A stretch of 64,000 nucleotides of DNA, taken from positions 30,554,547 through 30,618,546 of the forward strand of contig OY987263.1 of NCBI GenBank assembly GCA_963920665.1, read 5' to 3'. Under the pieces are notes generated by a model. It saw only the letters and a list, made by a program, of their open reading frames with translations, made no database searches and was not told the origin of the DNA. A program made the translations under genes and the position numbers. The DNA is from Straminergon stramineum (Eukaryota > Streptophyta > Bryopsida > Hypnales > Calliergonaceae). Shown piece after piece: positions 22,501-33,718 of the stretch. The stretch's first letter is position 1. Each line of letters starts with the position of its first letter.

Positions 22501-23973
22501 GCTTGCAAATGAGGTGTGTGCGACATGGTCAAGAAAAGTCTCTTTGCACGAAACAAAATGCAAATGCAACCATCACAGCATTCGTAATTAGACGATGGCG
22601 ATCTACACTGAAGTAGAATAATTTGGTGAAGTCGCAAATGGGTGACTGCAATAAGATCAATAAAGCCTCTTAGCGAACAGGATTAGTATAGAGGACCTGC
22701 CATGCAGATCTAGCGTTCTGGAAGGTATAGAAGGCGATGAAGCCCTATCCAACGTATAAAGGGCCCTAGTGTCGTTATAAAAACCACGGATAAAAACTAA
22801 AACGAGCTATAATATATGAATGTCACAACTTCTTATAGTTGATATCCAGAAAAGTGCGACGCATTCAAGAAATCATCCGAACAATCAAACTCAGGAACCC
22901 AATATGCCTTCTAAGAAGCTTCCTACTAGTTCATCTGGTTGAATGTAATGAATGCACCACTCATATATATGTCTTGTAGGGCATTAATTAAATACTTAAG
23001 ATCGTAAAAGTCTTAAGCTCACTCCACAAAGCGAGCGAACAATCAAAAAGAATTCTCCCAGACCGCACACTGAAGTCCTTCAGTATCAGAAAAATGAGCA
23101 ATACTTCAAAGTAGAGTAAAAAAAGTGCAAGAACATAAATATGAAAGTGAAGCCTTGATTCTCTAATAGACACAGACAGATATCTCTCTTCACTATCAGA
23201 ATTATCCTCAAACTCTAACTCATTTAAAGCAATGTTGTTGACATTGTCTCAGCGAGAGCATAGGGTGAATTACTGAACAATGCCACGAACACCGGTAGGT
23301 CTGAGCAAGCTTTTTTCGGTGCAACAATCACAAATCTCAAATGGTGCTCTAATTTAAAAATAAGTCACATCACTAAAACCCTTGAGCTCCTCCAAAGAGA
23401 GAGCAATCAATCAAGCCCCACGCTTTCTCCCATAACCCTCCATTTCCAAACAGGAGAGGATACTAACATAAACTCTCCATCACTATGCAGTAAGCGAGAA
23501 GCTCCATCACGCCTACGCCAATCCACACCCTTCCACCCTCTAAAATTTCCCACATTCACATCCTGTTCCCCTAAACATCAATTCCATATCAACAAATGAA
23601 CTCTTCTCTCACTCCTCACAAATCAAACTTCATTAATACAGTCAAGGAAGCCTTCCATTCCCTATATGGTTTAGGATTTAGGATTTAACTTAGGGTTTAC
23701 CTCCAACTCCCTCTCCAGGAAGCTCACGTTCCCATTCCTCTCAGTGGCCCTTCGAATGGCAGCCACCAAAGCTTGAGCTGGAGTCTCCCCCTGTTGCGTG
23801 CCCACCCACGGGAACACGGGGTCGGGGACGAAGAATCCATTCTTCTGCTGCGATAGGGGTCGAGTGAGAGTGTAAAATAGGATGCGAGAGAGAGCGAAAG
23901 TGAAGCAGACGAGGAGAAGAAGACATGGAGGCGAAGCGATGCAGCCGATGGAGAACTTTCTCTTGGCCTTCAT
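19423..23973 (-). CDS. GT37 alpha-fucosyltransferase (xyloglucan fucosyltransferase-like), four exons
   Basis: Exons on the minus strand are 23973-23701, 22248-21741, 21143-20806 and 20013-19423. All introns are GT-AG, phases agree (0, 1, 0) and the assembled protein is 569 aa, typical for the family. Exon 1 gives a type II Golgi anchor: a short basic N-terminus (MKAKRKFS) and a hydrophobic segment at about residues 10-35. Exon 2 holds the CKFLIMEIEGVGLGNK block (168-183) and LLTQ/TMCEPF..SSWLL (196-224), both GT37 signatures. Exon 3 has FYCNTEQAFL (289-298), WQYFLPKLFAVPAF (309-322), and ADHRVGIQ (366-373), which continues as VR in exon 4. Exon 4 carries ELLVTPLSTFGGLAQAYG (477-494) and the cysteine-rich tail. 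Family members transfer fucose from GDP-fucose to galactose of xyloglucan or arabinogalactan in the Golgi; the acceptor here cannot be told. Intron 1 holds tandem copies of the exon 2 acceptor region. The 3' end is triplicated downstream. Confidence 0.9.
22249..22680 (-). repeat. About 160-bp tandem repeats in intron 1 of the GT37 gene
   Basis: TTCGTA(C/A)(T/C)T at 22256, 22421 and 22581 starts units that share CACTGAAGAAGC/GGTGAAGAAGC, AGCGAAATTGATG and TTCCACATT. Periods are about 165 and 160 bp. The first unit adjoins the exon 2 splice acceptor (minus strand ATTCTAAG|CGC at 22249), so the intron-exon border region has been copied into the intron. Confidence 0.6.
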
Positions 23974-24179
23974 GTTGAGAAGAATGGGTTCACATATGAA
24001 ATGCGAAATGGGACTTTGCTTTGGGGACCATCTTCATGATTTGCATTGCAATTGGGGAGTCGTTGGATGAGTAGAAGGTAGGCTTGATAGTGAACGAGAC
24101 GATCAAGAAGCCAAGCGCCCGTGTCGGAGATGGGCGGGTTTTCCTCTTCGGATTGGAACTTTGTCGGCATCAGCAGGCC

Positions 24180-25150
24180 CAGCAGAATGGCCGGGGTGCA
24201 TTGACCCCCTCGCTCGTCCCCAAGGGAAAACCTTGAAATTTTTTATATGTCACGCATGATAAAATTTGCAAATTTTGAATTCATATTTACAATCGGCGGA
24301 GGCCCCAAATTAACTTTGGTAGGAGAGGTGTAGAAGATAAATTAATGAAGCATAAAATAGGGGGTCTTCTTTTTTACATGCACCCTTGGATTGACTTGGG
24401 GGGACTAGCAAGGGGGTCAATCCACCGTGGCCAACATGAATCACAAGCTGAAGTGATTTTCTTGCAAACAAATTCATCCAATTTTGTTCATGCCATCCAT
24501 CACTTTCATACATTGATTCATCCAATTTTGTTCATGCATCCATCACTTTCATACATTGAGTCTAAATTTTATGTACTTGAAAATTAGTAAACATCATCTA
24601 AAATTCTTGAAACTTTACACTTCTTTGGGATGCTATTGACGATATCATACACTTATTTTTCTCTTTTTTCTTAGTGTTATAGTAGCAAGCAACAAAATCA
24701 AGTAAGTTTTGGGTGAAAAGTTGCCAAAGAAAAAATCATTCATCACAAATGCTTGAGTTCAATACAAGGCATCAAAACTAAATTTCAAAGGGAAAAATAG
24801 GCTACTAATATTGTTAAGACATACGATTGACAATTTTAGGGAGAATGCTTGAATTTTTTTGATGCCCTTCTTGTCACCACCAACAAACAAGGCAATTGAG
24901 GTGGTTGCTAGATTAGACCAATAAAAGATATTTTCAAAATGTAGAAGATACTCAAATTTTAGTCCCTTTCTCAACCTTTTGAGGAAATACATAAGTTGGT
25001 GGCCTTTGGTGATAAAAGTGGTTGATTGGTATGAAATGCAAGTGTACTTTAGAAAAGCAATTTGTCAAACTCTCCTTTCAATCTTGTCAATCTCCTCTTT
25101 GATTCTAACATTGCCAAATATTAAATCCTTTGAACTTTCTCAATATCACC
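24180..25150. other. Spacer 5' of the GT37 gene
   Basis: The first ~200 bp upstream of the GT37 start (23974-24180) is GC-richer and may contain its leader. Beyond that the sequence is AT-rich. A perfect-looking 45-bp tandem duplication (ATTCATCCAATTTTGTTCAT) lies at 24473-24559. No further gene is supported. Confidence 0.45.
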
Positions 25151-25154
25151 TTCA

Positions 25155-25530
25155 TGTGCCCTTGGCACAACCAAAATAAAATAAAAGTAAAGTAAAAATA
25201 ATTTTCTAATTTGTAAAAAAATTTAAAATTCAATATCATTTATACAAAAAGGAGTGCAAGGGCTTTGATTTGTGGTGTTTGGACATGCAATGTGAAAATT
25301 ATGGTTTATCAAAATAAAAGATAATTTAGTTCAATTTTCTAATTCATAAAAACATTGAAATTCAATAAATTTTGCACTATAGGCCCAATTGCTACAAAAC
25401 AAAGTTTGTACACCCCTTCGCATAGAGAGCTTTCTAATAGTACCAAGAACATTGCCAAAGGATTCACATTTTCTTAGATCTTAGCATATCAAACAAAAAA
25501 AAAACAAAAAAAAAACCCTCATTTAAGATA
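25155..25530 (+). repeat. Dispersed repeat family D, copy 3 (diverged, expanded)
   Basis: Shares the order TTGGCACAACCAAAAT, CAATAAATTTTGCAC, CTACAAAACAAAGTTTGT, AGAGAGCTTTCTAATAGT, AAGAACATTGCC and TAGATCTTAGCAT with the copy at 15976. The AT-rich middle part is partly duplicated. Confidence 0.5.
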
Positions 25531-26754
25531 GAGATATTTGATCTCTTAGTTAGTGGTAGCCAATCTCGAAAGTTTTGTAAGAAAAAAAATTTCAACACTG
25601 ATTTGCTTTAGAAGTCAATTGTATAAGGTTGTATTTCAAAAGTTCTAAGATTTTCATTCACTAGTGGCATTGGAGATAAAATCATTTCATTTGTTGTGCC
25701 TTAGGGTTGAAGGGAAAGCATCGATCAAAAAGTTTTAATTGATATTTTTCAACCTAAAAAATAGCAACAAAGCATGGGAATCCCAACAAGACAAGCTCAT
25801 TGAAATCCAATTAATGTTATGTTTACCAATGCAAAATTCAATTAGTAACTATGCCTATGCATCCATAAGATGCAAACATATCTTGTTCTTGCAGTTCCTT
25901 CCCCCCTTTGAAAAAATCCAGAGCCATTGATCTTGGTTAAAAACAAAAAAACCCTCTCCAATACCATTGATTTCCAATTAAAAAGTAAACATTCATTGTT
26001 GATAACTATTGTGGGAGACGGTCTTGGTTGTTAGCACTCTACTGACTCTAGGATACAAAATATGATATGGAATACACATGGTATGTGGAATACATGCGGA
26101 ATACATATAGAAACTAACTAGATTTATATATATCCATATAAATTTTTTTTTAAAAATTATATAGATATATACAAAATATATATTGCAAACAAATTTCAAA
26201 TTTCTCATATTGTTTGCAAGCCAAACATTTTTCCAAAAAATAGAAATATAGGAAGGCCTTAATTTTACAAGTTTCTACATTTTTCTTAAAAATAATCCAA
26301 TAATTCAATAGACACTATCAAAGCATCTCCATTGTGATACGTCTAGCTAACCCGTTAAGCTAGTAGATTGTGCCTTGGGTTAGTCAAAAATATTGTAGGC
26401 TACTTAGCTAGGGATTCAAGGCCACTATAGATGCTTGCCCAAGCTCCCCCAAACAACACTTGTGCACATATTCATGTTTATTTGCAAAAAACTAAAAAGT
26501 AGCATAATTGACAAGCCAAACTGTTGTAGCCACTCTTATGCCACCATGTATTGCCACTCCATTTGTCAACTTAGACTACAAAATGGCCACTTGAGTAGGC
26601 ATAAGTCCAAGTTTTGTCACTTTGATCTCTTAAAAAAATTACACCTGGATCTTGTTATATTGCCTTCATCTTAGAGTGGGATTTGCATTTTGGACCTGCC
26701 CAACATCTCTACATTGTTCCATCAAGTTCTTGCAACTTAAGTAGAGGTGCTCTG
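25531..26754. other. AT-rich spacer, nothing recognised
   Basis: No gene or defined repeat. Contains an ATGGAATACACATGG/ATGTGGAATACATGCGG near-duplication around 26065-26105. Confidence 0.45.
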
Positions 26755-27385
26755 AAGGTAGCAACACCTAAGAAAATATTTTCTAGTCCCACTCCCTCAA
26801 AACAACCTTTAAGTTTTTGGTGAATTTTTGCCAAAATCTTACCTAGATTTTGTAGTGACTACGAATACACAAGAAAAGATTGAACTTTTTTCAATGAAAT
26901 CACAAAAAATATTTACAAGAAAATTGGGTTTGTTTAAATTTGAATGTAGTTTATTAATTTTAGAGAATACTACTACATAGATGAAATGGTACATATTATG
27001 TGAATGGATGTCCAAAAAGATATATGGTTATTCTCAATGACCTTTGGTTAAGGATGCAAGGTGCTCTACCAAGAAGAATATAGAATTTAAACACTACCTC
27101 AAAAGTTGAATGACCCCCCAAATTTGATGAGGTTACTAATGAATTCAAGAAAAATGCAACTTCAATGGTTTAGTAACTTTCTTGACACTTTAGTAATATT
27201 TTACAAGTTTTCAAAGTTGAAAACAAAGAATAGCCTATACTTAACACTAGGCTCAGCTTGAATGAACACTCTTGAAGCACCAAATGTTTCAACTCTCAAT
27301 GGTTGCCTTCCAAAATACTCCTCACCTCTCATTGTTTGCTTCTAAAAAGTTTTGGTGGTTTTATGTCTTGGAAGTGCCTTTAGGT
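26755..27385. repeat. Dispersed repeat family C, copy 2
   Basis: Begins AAGGTAGCAACACCTAAG and ends near AAGTGCCTTTAGGTAC, which look like degenerate inverted ends. It shares with 9494-9840 AGTTGAAAACAAAGAATAGC, CCTATACTTAAC, TTTCAACTCTCAATGGTTGC, CTCACCTCTCATTG and AAAAAGTTTTGG. It is longer than copy 1. Confidence 0.5.
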
Positions 27386-27547
27386 ACAAAGCAAAGAGCC
27401 ATACAACCATTAGGCTTGTGACTTCACTAGAGGGTTTCTACCAATACATATAGCCAATATAATGGTAGCACTTAAGGGTATCTATAGCACCTGAAGCATA
27501 TTGTACAATGATGCCCAAGAGCATCCAATTATGGGCATTCAATCTAT

Positions 27548-28447
27548 ACTTGCATATACTTGCTCCATGCCCTTTAGGTCCTAGTAGCACATGCCTTGGA
27601 AGGGCATAGCATAAATATCTACAATGCGATAAACAACATGCAAAAAAACTTTCTAGTGGGTCAACGGTGGAAAGTAACCACTTCACATCATCCAACAAAT
27701 GATGCAAAAAATTCATATGGCAAGGCAACTATTAATTCTTAAATAAATTATATTTTCTACATTTAACAATCATTTCATAGATTATCCAACCCAAGCAATA
27801 TAAGTTATTGGGAGAGTTTTAGTTTGTTGGCTAGTCTTTGCTTGTTCATTCAGATATTAATTACAATTACAAGCATTTTTCATGGGTTCTCCTATAGCTA
27901 CCTTGCTACAACTTCACCTTGGCTAGTCAAAGACTCCATCTTGGGATCCCACATTAGGCCACCAAGTCTTTAGATAGTCAAATTATCGATGTATTTCCAC
28001 AAACCTTTTTTGTTGGTGGAATGTGTCCTTCAATTGTTGTCACCTCCCTTCCCCTATTCCCATGGAAGATCAAAGAAAGACTTTATTTTATTGTCTGGCA
28101 AAGTGTGCTTGAATTGCATAACTTGTTCGCTTACTAAAATTACCATGATGAGCAATATGAAGGTGCACCACTTCTAAAAGCCATATATGCTTCTAGTTTT
28201 TGCTCTAATATAAGGCGAGAAGGTTAGTGGAGGCCCTAGAGTAAGTCAATAGGGAAATTGACCAAGTTGAAAGGCGTCCAAGCATCATTTGTTGGATGAT
28301 GTGAAGTAGTTACTTCCTATGGTTGCCCCACCAAGAAACTTTTTTGCGTGTTGTTTATCGCATTGTAGATATTTATGCAATGCCCTTCAAAGGCATGGGC
28401 ATGGGCTATCAGGACCTAAAGGTCGTGGAGCAAGCATATACAATTAC
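27548..28447. repeat. Long inverted repeat: ~160-bp arms around a 576-bp loop
   Basis: The arm at 27548-27705 is the inverse of 28282-28447. Read from the right arm, the shared words are GCATCATTTGTTGGATGATG, TTTATCGCATTGTAGATATT, CAATGCCCTTC, AGGACCTAAAGG and GGAGCAAG. Arms differ by a few indels. No known transposon gene lies in the loop. The open frames crossing each arm have no recognised domain. Confidence 0.8.
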
Positions 28448-29816
28448 GAGAATGTGTCTGGTTGCCGGGGCCTTTACTTTACCTGTGAATTATAGCGTGC
28501 CACGCTGTAGATTCTTTAAACTTAAGTCCGGTTCCAAACCAAATCCGTGGGCCGGCACCATGATCCCCATTGTAACTTGTTTTAGGGCTCAACTCTACAC
28601 TCCCCTTTGAAAGCGCTGGCTGGGACATTCCAAGCCTGTCACTCCCAAGCAAGCTTTGCCTGCCTGTTTGCCTGCCTGGCAGGGACCAGGGTACTCTCCT
28701 TTTCTCTTTTCTTCGATTAGCTTATCCTCCTCTTTCTTCCCCACCCCGTCTCTGCATCGCAATCGAGGCCATTGTAACTTACTCTTCCGAGGGTAAAGCA
28801 TCTGGGTTTCTTGGCAAGTTGGGTTTCCTTTGATTTGCTGATTTGCTGATTTTCCGGCGATGTTTCCGAGGTGGCTTGCTGTGGGTTCCAATGTTATTGG
28901 GGTTCAGTTCAGGAGCTCCATGGATGTTTTTGCTGATCTGATTGCATTACTTAGAGAAGAGAAGAGGTTTGTTGGGTTTTGATGTTGTGGGAGGATTTAG
29001 TTGTGTATTGCTTAGTTAGTCTACGCTTTGGGGTTATGGGAGTATGGAAGTGGTTGCAAGGATTGGCGTGCAAGCTAGCTATGGCGAGATTCTTGCAATT
29101 CTTTTTTAATTTCTTGTTCTTTTTCAAGCTATTAAGATCTTACTTGGTATGAGGTTTTGTTGATGTGCGATGTTCGTTCTGTGAGGTGTAGATTTTGCTA
29201 CGAAGTTGTCTCGAAAGAAACTCTACTTATGAGGATTCTGTTGTAAGGAATTGGGTGCGAGTTAGCTGTTGGAATATTTTTTTTGGATCTTTTGGAATTT
29301 TTTGTTTCTGGAAGCGAGTAATTTTTTCCTTGGAATCGCACTTGCTATCAGATTCTGTTACTGTCAGTGCAATTTTTCGTCTCTGCTGTGATGGGATAGG
29401 AACGGGCATGTAATTAAATGTTCATCACGACGCTTTTAAATTACATTCATTTCCATTGTCAGTCCTCAACCAATTTGATGCGTCAGAATGTGAAAGGCTA
29501 AGTACGGTAGAGGCTCAATTAATCATACAGTACATTAGAAGTTCCATGTGCCAAATTTAGAATGTTGCTTGTCTCTAAATTGTTGTAGGGAAAGGTTCAA
29601 AGTTCACCTGTATGGCGAATGGAACCTCTCCCTTACATTCATTAATTGTCTCCGATGATGAATGGTTGCAGATCGGCACCCAAATGGCGTCCGGGAATGA
29701 GACTACTCTTCTCAAAATTTGGTGATAGGGTTGACGATGGGTGAAACTCTTTCCTCAGGCACAGTTTTACTCGGCTAGGGTCCCAGTAGTGCAGGTGTTG
29801 CAGTTCGAGTGTTAAG
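28448..29816 (+). other. Upstream region of the acid phosphatase gene
   Basis: From about 28500 the base composition rises and CT-rich stretches appear (28690-28750). This is the likely promoter/leader zone for the gene starting at 29817. No exon could be placed with confidence and leader introns are possible. Confidence 0.4.
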
Positions 29817-32800
29817 ATGGCGGGAGCAGCTGGGGAAGGACCTTCAGGTGGAGGCAGCTTGGCCTCGGCCTCGGCCTCGGATGTGCTATCCTCTTCCACC
29901 TTGCCCAGGTCCTTCAGCTATGGCACGGATACTGAGGGCCTGGAGGCTGGCAGAAGGAATTCCAGAGACTCACTTCTGGACCCTAACAGTCGCAGGAATT
30001 CCAGAGACTCACTGCTGGACCCTAACAGTCGCAGGAATTCCAGAGACTCACTGCTGGACCCTAACAGTCGCACGAATTCCAGGGACTCACTGCTTGGCAG
30101 TCGGCGAAGCTCGGGTATGTAAGCATTGTTTGTTTTTTGTATTCTATGGTTTTTGCATCGTCGTTTATCTGCTTATTAGAGACCAGGAACTTAGATTGGA
30201 AGCAATACATGGAAGCAGCATGCTTAAAATTCAAACCAACATGATATGCAACTAGGGGTTTTATAATAAGCTTAAAATGCTTCATTGCGTATATGTTGTG
30301 CTTGAGGGTACAAGTGTTAAATCAGCTTCAAAGAGATAGCTTAAACTTTGTTATCTCAATTATGCTTAAACTTTGTTAAACTCAAGTGTATTTGGCATGC
30401 CACACTGGAGCCATGTAAGTGCTACCTCTTCCTTCTCATTTTTGTTACTTGGAGTATTCATAACATTCTAAACCTATGAAACATGGGTCCCTAAAACAAT
30501 TGTGAAAACTCTCAAGAATGGAGGCTCAAAGGATGAATCATCCTTTTTGTGAATCAAGGAAGTGCGGTCACCACATCTTTTTATAAGCACATTCTCCTAG
30601 ATACTCGATTTTTTCTTAAGGCTCCTGACTTGGTTGAGATTGTTATGTTCTGAAGTCAACATTGAAGTAATGGAGTAAAAACAAACTAAAATTGATTGTT
30701 GCATTTATCAAGGTGTTTGAGTTCTGTTATCTCAAGCTCGTTGCTTCGATGTGTGACCTATAGTGTCCTTCTATGTCTGGACTTTATGCTAGTGAAAGCT
30801 CTGGTTTGGTTGTGATATTGGAGAAGAACCTTATGGGTGGAGTACTTTTCTGCTTCGGAACTAACGTGATTATTTATAGTATTTGAAGAAAGCAACATAT
30901 TTAGGTCGTTACTGGGATCTGGATGTGAATGATCTCTGGCACTTGTATGTTGAAACAGTTAATTCTCTTAAACAAAATGGTTTTTAATTTAAGAAAACCT
31001 AACAATCACTATGAAAACTTGGCACTTTGTACTAAACAAATCACTTGATGTTGTGAGTAGAGAATGGAATTAGTATGCAATACGTGGAGATCTTCCATTC
31101 TATTGACAAAATTAACTTTTGATACAGTGATTTGTGCTAAGCATTTCTTGGTGCTGGAATGTGCAGCATATGGGAGCAGATACGGCTTTGGAAATGCTTA
31201 TTTCGAAGTGGATGATCTGGGGGTGTACCTGTCCTCGGTTACAGTTACGGTGTTGATGGCGGTCATGGCCACCATTGGGATCATTCTCTTCACTCTGGTG
31301 GTCACCCTGGCTGTGATGTTGGGCAAGTGTCAGAAGGCCCCACTGCCGAACGCCTGTGCCAGCTTCGCTCTGAATGCGGAGGTGAACAATCTGCAGGGCT
31401 ACCTCGTGCCACAGGAATGCAAAAGCTTCGTTGCAACGTATGTCGACTCTGGCCAGTACTTCACGGACTTTGCGGTGGCGGTGGAAGCTGCTCGGACGTA
31501 CTTGAATACCATCGAGGCTGGGGACGATGGCATGGACATGGTGGTGTTGGACATTGATGAGACCGCCTTGTCCAATGTGCCCTACTACGTTGTTAATAAC
31601 TACGGGTGAGTTTTTTCTGGAACCTGTTGTGAGCTTTCTTTGAACTGTATCCACGCTTGAAGCGCTGAGAATATTAGAAGGGTCAAGTCTTGGTAGCGAA
31701 GCAAAGAGGGTTTCAATGCACCAGAGAATGCAATATTTGGATACCTGATGCAACTGTTATGAGGGTTTGAAGTTTCACTGGTAGATGAACTAAAATCGAC
31801 TTGAGTTCTGATGTTGAGGTGTTGTGCTTTCTCAATATCAATGTGTACTCATTGTGCATGACTTTGGCGTGTTGGATTAGTTAGGTGTCACAATTAGGTG
31901 TGGTTACCTTACCCTTGGAGAAAGTTGGGAAATCTTCTCATGGGAAAACCTCGTTACAATTTTAGCAACAAAATGAATAGGATTTGAAAGTATTTTACAT
32001 ATCATGTGAGCTCAAAATGGGTTACTTTTTTTGAAAATGCTTGTTAGAGCACAAAGACTTTATGGCACACGATTGTGAGCATGGCATGGCAATTTCCATA
32101 CCCTTTTCCGTCCTAGTCTGCAATATCTATGGTTACATTTAGTTGACGACTGAGATCATGCCGTTCCTTCTCTGAAGTTTTCATTTGGTTGCTCAGTGTA
32201 GAGGCATGGGATGAAGGCAAATGGGATGGATGGGTGAAGAATGCAAGCGCCCCAGCGTTAGATGCAATGTTGTCAATGTACACTGATCTAAGATCACAAA
32301 ATTGGAGCTTTGCTTTCATCACCGGAAGACCAGAATCACAGCGCGAGGATACCGCCCAGAACCTTGCCAGTTCTGGATATTCCGACTGGGCTGCTCTTGT
32401 CTTGAGGTCAGAGATTTCTATAAACGCAATATTGAGTTATTCTAGGCTCAGTCACTGTCTGAATGGAATGTAGGCGAAATGTTAAGCAACCGATGGATTG
32501 TCATTAGAACCTCTCGGTACTAAATTGTTGATACATAGTGTTACTCAAACGTGCCTGAATATCTTTTTGAAACATTCATTACATACCATACCGTAGCCTG
32601 GGATCACCTTCAGCACATTTTTGCCGAATAATTATTTATAAGGCCTGGTTCGGCAGTTCATTCTTATTCATAATTTATTTGGCAATTATGAAATATTTTT
32701 TCTTAACTTGTGGCAGCCATTCAAATAATCTTGTAAGTTGGAACGATTTTCTTCATTGCATAGGAGAGTGATAGTCGTGGCTTTCTATGAACTCGTTACT

Positions 32801-33718
32801 TTTCATAGTGTCCTTATTTTGCTGTAAAGTTAGAGGATTGGAATTTGGATTCCACGTTATTTTGTGGACATGTCCTGGGATCAAACTAAAACTAAAAGGT
32901 ACATTTTCCAAAATTTTGACTTTCTTTATGTTTAATTTCCCTTGGAATTAGCAAAGTGACTTAATAATTTCCAAAACCATTTGGCTTCAAAATCTTTAAT
33001 TATTTTTTGTCAAAGGTGATCTCAGGCTTCAGTATATCAAAATTTTGATTGTTGAAAGTGATCTTTCACCCAATGATTTTTTTGTAATGTTAATTTGTTG
33101 GACAAGGATCAATGGCTCATTGATGGTCTAGATTTAATATAATAGTCTAGAAATAGTTAAAATTTTAGTTTACTTCAAGAAATGGTTGTAATGCTCCATT
33201 GCATGGTTCATACCCATACCCATATCCATAGATGTGGTACCACCTCTATATCTAGTTGTTTCTTTGTAAACTAAGATAACTACACTTAAAATTGTTTGAA
33301 GCTTGGATCTTAAGCTTTTATTTGGTCTTGTTGGGAGGTAAAAGGGAATGCCAGATTCTCTTACCGTGCATTTTTTGGACACCATATGAATAAACAATGA
33401 TTTCTCAAAGAACTAAAAATAAGTGTACCCCAAATCAACCCTAGACTCTTGTGTGTAGAAGTTGTACATTTTGGGGAAGAATAATTTGTAGGGGTCAGTT
33501 TTAGAAAGAGTCCTCAATTCGGATTCTCTTATGAATGCAGGGCACCAGAGGAGGCTCCCTTGACTGCTGTTGAGTACAAGTCCGAACACCGACGGAGACT
33601 TGAGAAGAACGGCTACCGCATTAGGAGCTCCTTGGGTGACCAGTGGAGCGACCTTGAAGGGGGAACCGTTGGAAACCGTACTTTCAAGTTACCGAACCCC
33701 ATGTATTACATATATTAG
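29817..33718 (+). CDS. Membrane-anchored HAD class B acid phosphatase (VSP-like), four exons
   Basis: Exons are 29817-30114, 31167-31605, 32197-32406 and 33541-33718. All introns are GT-AG, phases agree, and the protein is 374 aa. Residues 1-100 are a Gly/Ser-rich, apparently disordered extension with three 13-residue repeats (RNSRDSLLDPNSR) and a partial fourth at about 47-94. Residues ~121-151 form one long hydrophobic segment. From ~155 on it is the class B acid phosphatase / vegetative storage protein domain: motif I VVLDIDET (nucleophile D228, D230), EAWDEGKWDGWV (248-259), motif II FITGRPESQ (T288), YKSEHR (K329), motif IV GDQWSD (D349, D353), and the family-typical C-terminus FKLPNPMYY. 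All catalytic residues are kept, so it is probably an active phosphomonoesterase. Usual plant relatives have a cleaved signal peptide instead; this looks like a type II membrane protein, an inference from the sequence. Confidence 0.9.
29956..30099 (+). repeat. 39-bp coding tandem repeat in exon 1
   Basis: A 39-bp unit starting AGGAATTCCAGAGACTCACT is repeated three times, plus a partial fourth with ACGAATTCCAGGGACTCACT. The near-perfect DNA identity, including silent positions, points to recent expansion. It encodes the RNSRDSLL repeats, rich in R-x-x-S basophilic kinase-type motifs. Confidence 0.9.
31870..31911 (+). mobile_element. Family B right-end remnant in intron 2
   Basis: CAATTAGGTGTGGTTACCTTA matches the right terminus of the 285-bp MITE at 14838 except for a few bases. 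No left end or body was found nearby, so this is a truncated remnant. Confidence 0.5.
33272..33531 (+). mobile_element. Family B MITE at the 3' end of intron 3
   Basis: Starts TAAGATAACTACACTTAAAA. It carries TCTTGTTGGGAGGTAAAAGG, GCATTTTTTGGACACC, and GTCAGTTTTAGAAAGAG in the order of the 14554 copy, and finishes in a degenerate CTCTTA. The acceptor AG of exon 4 of the phosphatase gene is at 33539-33540, nine bases beyond. The polypyrimidine and branch region of this intron is therefore largely made of the element. Confidence 0.75.

Noticed and set aside
27438..27728. 96-codon reverse open frame in the inverted-repeat arm
   Set aside because: The homologous opposite arm does not keep the frame, so it is probably not translated.
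31112..31753. Long reverse-strand open frame (213 codons) over exon 2 of the phosphatase gene
   Set aside because: It is antisense to a well-supported exon, a composition shadow with no recognisable domain.
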